Part shown: positions 8,003 to 18,905 of the stretch, in pieces
How positions within the stretch are numbered: the first letter of the stretch is position 1
How the letters are laid out: each line of letters begins with the position of its first letter
Assembly: GCA_017405965.1 (NCBI GenBank)
Contig: JAFQZK010000016.1
Location: forward strand, 22,828 to 86,827
DNA: 64,000 bases
DNA from: Muribaculaceae bacterium
GTDB taxonomy: Bacteria; Bacteroidota; Bacteroidia; Bacteroidales; Muribaculaceae
Reading direction: 5' to 3'
The notes under the pieces: generated by a model
Told to the model about the DNA's origin: nothing
The model's input: only the letters and a program-made list of their open reading frames with translations
Databases searched by the model: none
Position numbers and translations under genes: made by a program

Positions 8003-9520
8003 ATGGCAAAGATTCGCAACTTCATGCTCGTGTGCTTGTGCGCACTGTTGACGGTTCCGGCCTTGCATGCCGACCACCTGATGATTATCGCTGTTAATGA
8101 CACCCACAGCCAGATTGACCCTGCCAGCGACGGCAAGGGCGGCGTGGCCCGCCGGCGTGCCATCTACGACCAGCTCCGCGCCACCAATCCCAACACTGTG
8201 CTCATCCACGCCGGCGATGCCGTTCAGGGCACGCTGTTCTTCTCGCTCTATCGCGGTGAGGTGGAATATGCGCTGATGGACACCCTGGGCTATGACGCGA
8301 TCATCCTGGGCAACCATGAGTTTGACAACGGCATGGAGGAACTTGCCGCCCATTACAAGAATGTCGATGCCACGAAAATCAGTACCAACTACGACTTCAG
8401 CGCCACTCCGCTCGACGGTCTGTTCCATCCCTACTGGATCAAAGCCGTGGGCGACAAGCGCGTGGCATTCTTCGGCATCAACGTGAACCCCGAGGGACTG
8501 ATTGCCGACATGAACTGCCAGGGTCTGCGCTACCTCGATGCCCCTGACGTGGCCGATGCCACGGCCCGCTACCTCAAGGAAGTGCAGGGTGTGGACTATG
8601 CCGTGATGGTGTCACACATCGGCTACAGCAGCTATGAGCCAACCGAGCCCAACGACACACTCATCATCGGCCAGAGTCATTACATCGACATGGTCATCAG
8701 TTCACACTCCCACACCACCATCAAGCCCGGCGGAGACATGGACCATTACCGCAATGCTGACGGCAAACTGATTCCCATCGGCCAGAACGGCAAGAGCGGC
8801 AAGTTCGTGGCCACCTACGACCTGGATCTGGAGACCGGCAACATCGTGTATGATCACATTTCGGTCGATGCAAACTGGGACGATGAAGCCAGCCGCTATA
8901 CGGCCATGAACACTTGGCTTGACCAGTACCGTCACGGTGTGGACAGCATCATGAACAACCCCGTCGCCACCAGTGCCCGCTTCATGAAGAACTCGAGCGA
9001 TGCCGTCCAGAACTGGGTAAGCGACGCTGCGATGGAAATCATCAAGGAACTGTCGGGCATCAAGGACATCGACTGTGCCATCATGAACAAGGGCGGCATC
9101 CGCACCGATATGCCCAAGGGCACCGTGACCGAGGGTGTCATCGGGTCGATGTTCCCGTTCGACAACCGCTTCGTCGTGCTGGAAATGCCCGGCACCGAGC
9201 TGATCGAGAGCATCAAGCTGATGTGCGGTCGCGGCGGTGATGCCGTCAGCAAGGAACTCAAGGCGACCTACAACGGCAAGGGCGAGCTCGTGAAAGCCAC
9301 GCTCAAGGGCAAGAAAATCGACCCCAACAAGACCTATATCGTTGCAACGATCGACTATCTGGCCAACGGCGGCGACTACATGACCCCCATGACCAGGTGC
9401 AAACGCCTGTTTGTCGATACCCAGAAGTATGGCAACCACATCCTTACCTACGTCAAGAAACTTGAGGCTGCCGGCAAGAAGATCGATGCCAAGGACGACG
9501 TGAGAATCAAGAAGAATTAG
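8003..9520 (+). CDS. Exported 5'-nucleotidase / metallophosphatase (UshA-like)
   Basis: 505 residues from the ATG at 8003 (an ATG two codons earlier is equally possible). A signal peptide (MAKIRNFMLVCLCALL, cleavage near LHA) precedes the calcineurin-like phosphoesterase domain with metal-ligand motifs NDTHS, HAGDAVQG, GNHEFDNG and SHSHT. The C-terminal 5'-nucleotidase domain has NKGGIRTDMP and the substrate-stacking type FPFDNRF. It probably removes phosphate from extracellular or periplasmic nucleotides. It is first in an apparent operon with the GH3 fusion (54-nt gap) and the TlpA lipoprotein. Confidence 0.9.
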   Translation: MAKIRNFMLVCLCALLTVPALHADHLMIIAVNDTHSQIDPASDGKGGVARRRAIYDQLRATNPNTVLIHAGDAVQGTLFFSLYRGEVEYALMDTLGYDAIILGNHEFDNGMEELAAHYKNVDATKISTNYDFSATPLDGLFHPYWIKAVGDKRVAFFGINVNPEGLIADMNCQGLRYLDAPDVADATARYLKEVQGVDYAVMVSHIGYSSYEPTEPNDTLIIGQSHYIDMVISSHSHTTIKPGGDMDHYRNADGKLIPIGQNGKSGKFVATYDLDLETGNIVYDHISVDANWDDEASRYTAMNTWLDQYRHGVDSIMNNPVATSARFMKNSSDAVQNWVSDAAMEIIKELSGIKDIDCAIMNKGGIRTDMPKGTVTEGVIGSMFPFDNRFVVLEMPGTELIESIKLMCGRGGDAVSKELKATYNGKGELVKATLKGKKIDPNKTYIVATIDYLANGGDYMTPMTRCKRLFVDTQKYGNHILTYVKKLEAAGKKIDAKDDVRIKKN

Positions 9521-9574
9521 ATGTTAGTTCTGAAGGAATCTTTGGGAATCAGAAACTAAAAAAACTAAAAAATA

Positions 9575-12500
9575 ATGACCAAATTCAATCGTATTTTGCT
9601 GACTGCTGTGGCTGTCCTGCTCGCATTGAGTTCGATGGCTCGAGAATCAGCCAAACTGCCCAACATGTTCAACAGGGTGGATCAGGTGGCGATGAATCAG
9701 TGGGTGGACAGCGTGTTCAACAGCCTGTCGCCCGAAGGTCGCATCGGCCAGCTCATCGTGGCTGGCGTGACGCCCTCGAGCAACGAGGCTACCCGCGACC
9801 TGGTGAAGCGTCTTGTCTCCCAGAATCTGGTGGGCGGCCTCATCTATGAGAACAGCACCATGGCGGCTCAAGCCGAGGTCACCAACCTGGCACAGTCGCT
9901 GGCTACCGTGCCCCTGATGATCACCATCGACGGCGAGTGGGGACTGGGCATGCGCCTCAAGGAAGTGCCCAATTTCCCGCGCAACCTCATCCTTGGCGCC
10001 ATCGATGACGACATGCTCCTGTATGAGTACGGTCGCGAGGTGGCTCGCCAGTGCCGCCGCATGGGTATCCAAGTGAATTTTGCCCCTGTGCTCGATGTGA
10101 ACGACAACCCGCTCAACCCCGTAATCGGTAACCGTTCCTTCGGCGAGAGTCCCGAGCTGGTGGCCAGGCATGCCATCGCCTTTGCTCGCGGACTGGAGGA
10201 CGGCGGCGTGATGGCCGTGGGCAAACATTTCCCGGGTCACGGCAATTCGAGCGAGGATTCTCACAAGACGCTGCCCGTCATCAACAAGTCGCTGCAAGAG
10301 ATCAACACCTGTGAGCTGGTGCCCTTTCGCCGCTTCATCGATGCCGGCTTGAGCGGCATCCTCACGGCCCACCTGCTGGTGCCCGCCATCGACAACGCTA
10401 ACGCTCCCACAAGTTTATCCTCGGGGTGTGTCAACGATGTGCTGCGTGACCAACTCGACTTCAACGGACTCATCTTCACCGATGCCCTGAACATGAAGGG
10501 CGCCACCCAGTTGCTCAAGGGGTCGGCCTGTGTCAACGCCCTGCTGGCCGGTAACGACGTATTGCTCATGCCCGAGAACATCGGCGACGAGATTGCCGCC
10601 ATCAAGGCAGCCGTCAGCAACGGCACCCTGAGCCAGAGCGTCATCGACGAGCGATGCAAGAAAATCCTGCGCTACAAGTATGCCCTCAACCTCACCGGCA
10701 AGCAACACGTCAACACGGCCAACCTGTTGAACGAGGTCAACTCGCAACGGGCCGAGGTGCTGAAGCGTCAACTCATCGCCGGCAGCATCACCGTGATCAA
10801 GAACAACGACAATGTGCTGCCCATTCACAACCTGCAAAGCCGCCACATCGCCGTGGCGACTATCGGCAACGAGAATGGAACAGCGTCGAAGTTCACCCGT
10901 CGCTGTGCCGACTATGCCCAGGTCAAGCGCTTTGACCTTAACAAGGCCGGCAACGCCGCAACGCTTGCCGAGCAATTGCACGACGGTCACTTCAACACCA
11001 TCATTGTCGAGGTGGGCGACGACAGCGAGGAGTCTCGTGCCGCCCTCAATACCGTGGTCAAGAAATGCAAGAACCTGATCGTGGTATTGACCTGCAAGCC
11101 CTATGACATCAAGAATTACGGCACCGCCATCACCAACAAGCACGTCAAGGCCGTGGTACTCACCTACGAGAACTCGACCCTGGCCGAGGACTATGCCGCT
11201 CAAACCATCTTCGGTGGCAACAGTGCCGGCGGCAACCTTCCCATCTCGCTGGCCTTTGAAGGCAAAAAGACGCGTTATCAAGCAGGCGACGGCATCCACT
11301 ACGATGCCAACCGTCTGGGCTATTCCATTCCCGCCGAGGTGGGACTGGACAACCGCCTGACCGCGCAAATCGACTCGGTGTGCCGCCTGGGCGTGCAGCA
11401 GCACGCGTTCCCCGGCTGCCAAGTGATTGTGGCGCGCCACGGCAAGGTGGTCTATAAAGGCTCGTTCGGCGCTATCGACTACAACAACCCTGTCAAGGTG
11501 GACGACAACACCCTGTTCGGTCTGGCGTCGGTATCCAAGGCCACGGGCACCATCAGCGGTGTGATGAAGGCCTTCGACGACGGCAAGTTCCGCCTCGACG
11601 ACAAGGCGAGCCAATACATCCCCGGCCTGCGCGACGGCGACAAGGAAGACATCACCTTCCGTGACCTGCTCTACCACGAGACCGGTATGCCCGCATCGCT
11701 CAACATGTGGTACATGATGATGGACGACAAGACTTACACCGGAGATCTCATCGCCGGCGCCGAGGACGCCACCCACACCGTCAAGATCATGAACGGCGCG
11801 TGGGGTCACAAGGATGCCAAGATGCGCACCGACATTCTGTCGCCCGTCAAGACCGACAAGTTCAACATCGCCATCGCCGACGGTCTGTGGGGCGGACGCG
11901 TGACCTATGACTCGATTATGAACCGCATGTACCACGCCAAGCTGGGCAAGAAGAAATACCTGTACAGCTGCTGCAACTTCTCGTTATTGGCCGATGCCGT
12001 GCAGCGCATGACCCACTCGCCACTCAACTACTATGTGAACAACTACATCTTTGCTCCGCTGGGTGCCTATCACACGATGTACCGCCCGCTGAGCAAGTTC
12101 TCGCGCGACGAGATCGCCTACACCGAGAAAGACACCTACCTCAGGCGTCAGCACATCCATGGTTACGTCCACGATGAGTTGGCGGCTTTCTCGGGCGGTG
12201 TACAGGGCAATGCGGGCCTGTTCAGCAATGCCAACGACCTGGCCAAGCTCTTCCAGATGTGGCTGAACGGCGGCACCTACGGCGGTGTGCGCCTGCTCAA
12301 GGCCTCGACCGTCGAGACATTCATGACCCAGAAGAGTCCCAACAGCCACCGTGGCCTGGGCTTTGACAAACCTGTCATCGGCGACCCCGATGCCAGCAAC
12401 ACCTGTGCCGAAGCGACCCCCGAGACCTTCGGTCACACCGGCTTCACGGGCACGTGCTTCTGGGTGGATCCCAAGAACGACATGTTCTACATCTTCCTGA

Positions 12501-12598
12501 GCAACCGCGTTTGTCCCACGCGCAACAACCCGAACTTCGGACGCATCAGCGCCCGCAGCCACATCCAGTCCCTGATTTATAAGGCAATTAGAGATTAA
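9575..12598 (+). CDS. Exported GH3 glycosidase fused to a beta-lactamase-type serine hydrolase
   Basis: 1007 residues with an N-terminal signal peptide. The first half is GH3 of the NagZ-like type: KHFPGHG near residue 217 and the nucleophile Asp303 in FTDALNM, followed by a GH3 C-terminal-like domain. From about residue 600 a beta-lactamase/PBP-like domain carries the S-x-x-K motif SVSK (Ser652, Lys655). The second motif reads Y-S-C (Tyr797) where Y-x-N or Y-x-D is usual. The fusion is known in Bacteroidetes; likely substrates are peptidoglycan-derived amino sugars and an ester or amide, but neither is proven. Confidence 0.9.
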   Translation: MTKFNRILLTAVAVLLALSSMARESAKLPNMFNRVDQVAMNQWVDSVFNSLSPEGRIGQLIVAGVTPSSNEATRDLVKRLVSQNLVGGLIYENSTMAAQAEVTNLAQSLATVPLMITIDGEWGLGMRLKEVPNFPRNLILGAIDDDMLLYEYGREVARQCRRMGIQVNFAPVLDVNDNPLNPVIGNRSFGESPELVARHAIAFARGLEDGGVMAVGKHFPGHGNSSEDSHKTLPVINKSLQEINTCELVPFRRFIDAGLSGILTAHLLVPAIDNANAPTSLSSGCVNDVLRDQLDFNGLIFTDALNMKGATQLLKGSACVNALLAGNDVLLMPENIGDEIAAIKAAVSNGTLSQSVIDERCKKILRYKYALNLTGKQHVNTANLLNEVNSQRAEVLKRQLIAGSITVIKNNDNVLPIHNLQSRHIAVATIGNENGTASKFTRRCADYAQVKRFDLNKAGNAATLAEQLHDGHFNTIIVEVGDDSEESRAALNTVVKKCKNLIVVLTCKPYDIKNYGTAITNKHVKAVVLTYENSTLAEDYAAQTIFGGNSAGGNLPISLAFEGKKTRYQAGDGIHYDANRLGYSIPAEVGLDNRLTAQIDSVCRLGVQQHAFPGCQVIVARHGKVVYKGSFGAIDYNNPVKVDDNTLFGLASVSKATGTISGVMKAFDDGKFRLDDKASQYIPGLRDGDKEDITFRDLLYHETGMPASLNMWYMMMDDKTYTGDLIAGAEDATHTVKIMNGAWGHKDAKMRTDILSPVKTDKFNIAIADGLWGGRVTYDSIMNRMYHAKLGKKKYLYSCCNFSLLADAVQRMTHSPLNYYVNNYIFAPLGAYHTMYRPLSKFSRDEIAYTEKDTYLRRQHIHGYVHDELAAFSGGVQGNAGLFSNANDLAKLFQMWLNGGTYGGVRLLKASTVETFMTQKSPNSHRGLGFDKPVIGDPDASNTCAEATPETFGHTGFTGTCFWVDPKNDMFYIFLSNRVCPTRNNPNFGRISARSHIQSLIYKAIRD

Positions 12599-12631
12599 TG
12601 AGATTTCATTTTATAGAGAGAATAGTTTGAT

Positions 12632-13633
12632 ATGAAAAAGTTTTCAATTTTACTTACGGCTTTGTTGCTGCTCGCATCGTGCAGCAAGGGCTACAAGGTG
12701 ACCGTCACCTTCCCTGACGACAGCGCCAACGGCGAAACCGCCTTCCTGACCAACTATGACACGGGCGACACCATCGCCACGGCTACCGTCGAGAACAATG
12801 CCTGCACCTTTGAGGGCAAGACCGACAAAGGCTTCTTCGCACGCTTGTATGCAGGCGGCAACCCTTATGGCTTCATCGTCGAGCCCGGCGAGGTCAAACT
12901 CGACATCGCTGCCGGCACCGCCATCAGTCCGCTCAACGACAAGATGGCAGCGTGGAGCAAGGAGATGCAAACTATCGCCGACGACACTACCCTCACCGAG
13001 GCCGAGAACGACGCCCGCTATGCCGAGGGTCTGCTCAAGTTCTACCAGGAGAACAAGGACAATGCCATTGGTCCTTGGGCCTTCTGCAACTACCTGATGT
13101 ATAAAGACCTCCAGGAGGCCGACATTGATGCACTGCTCAAGGAAGCCCCCGCCGAGTATGCTCAGTTGAAACGTGTCGAGAAAGCCAAGAACGCAGCCCG
13201 CCAGCTCATTGCCACTGCCGAGGGTCAGAAGTTCACCGACTTTGAGGTGAAGGCCGAAGACGGCGCCGTGCAGAAGCTGTCGGATCACGTGGGCAAGGGT
13301 AAAGTCACGGTCGTGGACTTCTGGGCCAGCTGGTGTCCTCCCTGCCGTGCCGAGATTCCCAAGCTGCAAGCCCTCAAGGCCAAATACGGCGACAAGTTTG
13401 ACGTGCTGGGCGTTGCCGTGTGGGACAACCCCGACGACAGCCGCAAAGCCATGACCGAGCTCAATATCACCTGGCCTGTCATCATCGGCACCCAAAAGCT
13501 GACCGAGCCTACTGACCTCTACGGCATCAAGGGCTTTCCCCACATCATCATCTTCGGGCCCGACGGCACTATCGTGTCACGCGGCCTGACCGGCGACGAC
13601 CTCGCCAACAAGATTGCCGAGCTGGTGAAATAA
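12632..13633 (+). CDS. TlpA-like thioredoxin-fold lipoprotein with DUF4369-type N-domain
   Basis: 333 residues. The N-terminus is a lipoprotein signal (LLLLASC). Residues about 25-120 resemble DUF4369 and the C-terminal third is a thioredoxin fold with WASWCPPC (Cys235, Cys238). It is expected to act as a periplasm-facing disulfide reductase or oxidoreductase. It lies 33 nt behind the GH3 fusion and probably closes that operon. Partners are not indicated by sequence. Confidence 0.9.
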   Translation: MKKFSILLTALLLLASCSKGYKVTVTFPDDSANGETAFLTNYDTGDTIATATVENNACTFEGKTDKGFFARLYAGGNPYGFIVEPGEVKLDIAAGTAISPLNDKMAAWSKEMQTIADDTTLTEAENDARYAEGLLKFYQENKDNAIGPWAFCNYLMYKDLQEADIDALLKEAPAEYAQLKRVEKAKNAARQLIATAEGQKFTDFEVKAEDGAVQKLSDHVGKGKVTVVDFWASWCPPCRAEIPKLQALKAKYGDKFDVLGVAVWDNPDDSRKAMTELNITWPVIIGTQKLTEPTDLYGIKGFPHIIIFGPDGTIVSRGLTGDDLANKIAELVK

Positions 13634-13690
13634 CCTGATGACCGCGATTGGACCGTTTTGACCGATCGGTCCAGCAGCCTTTACAAGACA

Positions 13691-13722
13691 AGCGGCTGAG
13701 TTCCATCTGGAATTCAGCCGCT
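13691..13722 (+). terminator. Long hairpin after the TlpA gene
   Basis: A 15-base arm agcggctgagttcca pairs with tggaattcagccgct through one G-T pair; the tail lacks a T-run, so termination is likely but unproven. An imperfect tggaccg/cggtcca repeat lies just upstream. The rest of 13634-13983 holds no convincing gene; a 86-codon frame at 13648-13908 runs through the hairpin and is not believed. Confidence 0.6.
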
Positions 13723-13914
13723 CATCGTGTCATGACATCCTATTGCCACAACTCCAAAGCATTCATCAGTCCGATGTCGCAATTCGGTCAAAAAACTGAA
13801 ACGAAAACCGCATTTTTCCTTACAATACGCCAAGTATTTAAAAAAATGGCAAGACTGTTAATAAAAAAAGTCATTTTTCACACAAATAATGCACAGAATT
13901 TGGGGTAAAATCAT

Positions 13915-13922
13915 TACCTTTG
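13915..13922 (+). promoter_or_regulatory. -7 box of ppdK
   Basis: TAccTTTG about 60 bases before the ATG. The -33 position is not a clear TTTG; a TTTG at 13899 is too close. Confidence 0.6.
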
Positions 13923-13983
13923 CACCGCATATTGAGAAATTCATAAATATTACCTAAATATTCAAACAGAAAAAGTTAAGTAA

Positions 13984-16701
<2,718 letters not shown>

Positions 16702-16720
16702 GCTAACTCTGACAATTCAC

Positions 16721-16752
16721 AAATGGACCTGTCCGCTTGGGCAGGTCCATTT
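16721..16752 (+). terminator. ppdK terminator
   Basis: 14-bp stem aaatggacctgtcc/gggcaggtccattt with a gctt loop, 20 bases after the stop. Confidence 0.75.
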
Positions 16753-16859
16753 CTGATGTCCAAGCGAATGTTTCTGACGATTTTTCGGCAAGAACATCAC
16801 CTAATGTGCGTCATTAAGCAAGAGAGAACACTTCAGTAAATCCCGATTCAGCAAATATC

Positions 16860-17213
16860 ATGAACATCGAAGACTACCGCGAGTATTGCCTGTCGTTGGG
16901 CACAGACGTAGAAGAGAAATTGCCTTTCACGGCGTTCAAGTATGCCTGTGGCGTGTTGGTATTTTATGTTCATGGCCACATGTTTTCGTTTTTTGATTGT
17001 GATAACTTCAGGGTCATCACGCTCAAATGCCAGCCTGACCGCATCGAAGACTTGAAGGCACAATATGATTGTATCGGGAATCCGTACAACGAATCGCCTA
17101 AGCATTGGATCGGCATCAATCCAACGACTGCTCCCAATGCCCTGTTACAGGAACTGACACGAAACTCTTATGAGATAGTAAAGGCGAAGTATCGGAGAGA
17201 GAAGAAGAGATAA
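16860..17213 (+). CDS. MmcQ/YjbR family protein
   Basis: 117 residues. The pattern MNIEDYREYCLSL, ...FTAFKYACGVLVFYV..., LKCQPDR, and KHWIGI near the end matches the MmcQ/YjbR family, small proteins with a CyaY-like fold sometimes described as DNA-binding. The gene is more AT-rich than ppdK and has a hairpin terminator behind it. Function is not established for the family. Confidence 0.8.
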   Translation: MNIEDYREYCLSLGTDVEEKLPFTAFKYACGVLVFYVHGHMFSFFDCDNFRVITLKCQPDRIEDLKAQYDCIGNPYNESPKHWIGINPTTAPNALLQELTRNSYEIVKAKYRREKKR

Positions 17214-17237
17214 CATGAACACATTAGACTATAGTGC

Positions 17238-17271
17238 AGCGGTTGCATCCCGTCAAAAGGATGCAACCGCT
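17238..17271 (+). terminator. Terminator after MmcQ/YjbR gene
   Basis: 13-bp perfect stem agcggttgcatcc/ggatgcaaccgct, loop of eight, then a T-rich tail. Confidence 0.75.
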
Positions 17272-17365
17272 TGTTATTGCAGCAGGAATGGCGCATCGGG
17301 CTGAATGCGAAGAAGCGACATCTGCATTTTTTTCAGCAAAACAACGCTTGAAATGAAAAAAGCAT

Positions 17366-17373
17366 TATCTTTG
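17366..17373 (+). promoter_or_regulatory. -7 box for the 17406 gene
   Basis: TAtcTTTG 32 bases before the ATG. The -33 region has only an imperfect TTG. Confidence 0.6.
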
Positions 17374-17405
17374 CAGTTTGTATACGAACCATATTACTGA
17401 AAATA

Positions 17406-17780
17406 ATGGACAACAATCTCAAAAAGATACTCGACGACGACACCAACGGTTTGCTGACCTATGAGTACATAGCCAACAATATGGGCAGCATCGATGACGA
17501 CATGCCCGCCCTGGTTGACAATATGATACTGAAGGACCGCACCGGTCAGTTTGTAGTGAGTACGGCTCGCTACCTCAACGCCATCGACCGCGAGAAATAT
17601 GCTTCCAGCATCGACCTGCTGGTGAAGGCAGCTATCGCCAAGGACCGCGACCACGTTTATCTGGCCTACCTGGCCTCATCGTTGTGGGGCGCCGACTACA
17701 AGGAGCATGCTGCCGAACTGAGCGCCAACGACGACAACTTCCGCCGCATCTACAAGCGCCTCTATCCCGTGGGCATCTAA
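17406..17780 (+). CDS. Unknown small acidic protein
   Basis: 124 residues, no signal peptide, membrane segment or Cys. It is predicted mostly helical, with acidic patches (LDDDTNG, SIDDDMP) and a basic C-terminus (FRRIYKRLYPVGI). A good promoter and normal codon use support a real gene. It is followed 70 bases later by the cyclophilin lipoprotein across a 9-nt repeat block. I do not recognise the family. Confidence 0.75.
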   Translation: MDNNLKKILDDDTNGLLTYEYIANNMGSIDDDMPALVDNMILKDRTGQFVVSTARYLNAIDREKYASSIDLLVKAAIAKDRDHVYLAYLASSLWGADYKEHAAELSANDDNFRRIYKRLYPVGI

Positions 17781-17785
17781 CCAAC

Positions 17786-17824
17786 GACGTTAATGACCTT
17801 AATGTCTTTAAGGACCTTAAGGTC
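17786..17824. repeat. Degenerate 9-nt tandem repeat in spacer
   Basis: Four units, gacgttaat, gaccttaat, gtctttaag, gaccttaag, then gtc. Related 9-nt arrays occur at 54395 and 60440. Confidence 0.75.
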
Positions 17825-17849
17825 GCATTTCAGACAACAGAACATATCA

Positions 17850-18713
17850 ATGAAGAGATTTTTATTTTTATCTATCGTGATGGCGGCATTTGCGCTCATG
17901 GCTTGCTCGGCTAACGGAACAGGCGATGCAGCCAACAGTTCAGCCGCCGGCAAGACTACCGACAACAAGATGACACAAGTAGAACTGGAAACCACCTACG
18001 GCAACATCATCGTAGGGCTCTACAACGAGACACCTCAGCACCGCGACAACTTCATCAAGCTGGTGAAATCGGGTTATTATGACGGCGTGCTGTTTCACCG
18101 CGTGATCAAGGACTTCATGATCCAGACCGGTGATGGCACCTCCAAAACCGCTGGCCCTGACACCATGCTCGGAGAGGGTGACCCCGGCTACACCATCGAG
18201 GCCGAGTTTGTTTATCCCAAGTATTTCCACAAACGTGGTGCTCTGGCCGCTGCACGCACAGGCGACCAGGTGAATCCCGAGCGTCGCAGCAGCGGTAGCC
18301 AGTTCTATATCGTGACCGGCAAAATCTATGGCAGCGATGAGCTGAAGATGATGACCCAGCGGCTCGCCGACGTGCAGAAGCAGGACATCTTCCGCCGCCT
18401 CGTGAATGAGAACCAGGCCAAAATCCAGCAGCTGCAGCAAAACCAAGACAATGCCGGCCTGCAAGCCTTGCAGAATGAGCTCATCCAGCAGACCGAGGCC
18501 GAGGCCGCTGAGCACCCCTTCAAGTTGACCGATGAGCAGATCGACGCCTATACCAGCGTAGGTGGCACGCCGCATCTCGACGGCCAGTACACGGTATTCG
18601 GTGAGGTCATCAAGGGCATGGACGTGGTGGACAAAATCCAGAACGTCACGACCGGCCGCATGGACCGTCCCACCGTCGATGTCAAGATTATCAAGGCAAC
18701 AGTCCTGGAATAA
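17850..18713 (+). CDS. Cyclophilin-type peptidyl-prolyl isomerase, lipoprotein, with helical insertion
   Basis: 287 residues from the ATG at 17850, chosen because a lipoprotein signal (FALMAC) starts there; the upstream in-frame ATG runs through the 9-nt repeats. Cyclophilin motifs are LFHRVIKDFMIQTGD, GSQFYIVTG and HLDGQYTVFGEV. Between SQFYIVTGK and GGTPHLDGQ there is a ~75-residue Gln/Glu-rich helical insert absent from minimal bacterial cyclophilins. It should assist folding of envelope proteins at the membrane surface. A strong terminator follows. Confidence 0.92.
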   Translation: MKRFLFLSIVMAAFALMACSANGTGDAANSSAAGKTTDNKMTQVELETTYGNIIVGLYNETPQHRDNFIKLVKSGYYDGVLFHRVIKDFMIQTGDGTSKTAGPDTMLGEGDPGYTIEAEFVYPKYFHKRGALAAARTGDQVNPERRSSGSQFYIVTGKIYGSDELKMMTQRLADVQKQDIFRRLVNENQAKIQQLQQNQDNAGLQALQNELIQQTEAEAAEHPFKLTDEQIDAYTSVGGTPHLDGQYTVFGEVIKGMDVVDKIQNVTTGRMDRPTVDVKIIKATVLE

Positions 18714-18738
18714 CAACCAACCACAATTATTATACTAT

Positions 18739-18780
18739 AGGGCTTATAAGGCATAATGGTCTTATAAGCCCTGTATTTTT
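18739..18780 (+). terminator. Terminator of the cyclophilin gene
   Basis: 12-bp stem agggcttataag/cttataagccct, ten-base loop, then gtattttt. Confidence 0.88.
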
Positions 18781-18797
18781 CAGAAAAAACACGCCAA

Positions 18798-18825
18798 TTT
18801 GAAAAAAAACGGAAAAATACCTTTG
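18798..18825 (+). promoter_or_regulatory. Promoter of the DUF349 gene
   Basis: TTTG (18798-18801) and TAccTTTG (18818-18825) with a 16-base gap, shorter than the usual 19-21. The leader is about 75 nt. Confidence 0.6.
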
Positions 18826-18905
18826 TAGTTGCGAAAAAATGAGTAAATTTGGGGTTTAGAATTTAACAACCAGAGTCATTTGGCACTTTTATAAAATCAA
18901 TTATT

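Noticed and set aside
10415-11935. 506-residue minus-strand frame inside the GH3 fusion gene
   Set aside because: Same shadow pattern; the plus strand carries GH3 and SxxK motifs through this stretch.
13648-13908. 86-codon plus-strand frame in the ppdK upstream spacer
   Set aside because: It crosses a long hairpin, has no promoter or family resemblance, and its residues look random.
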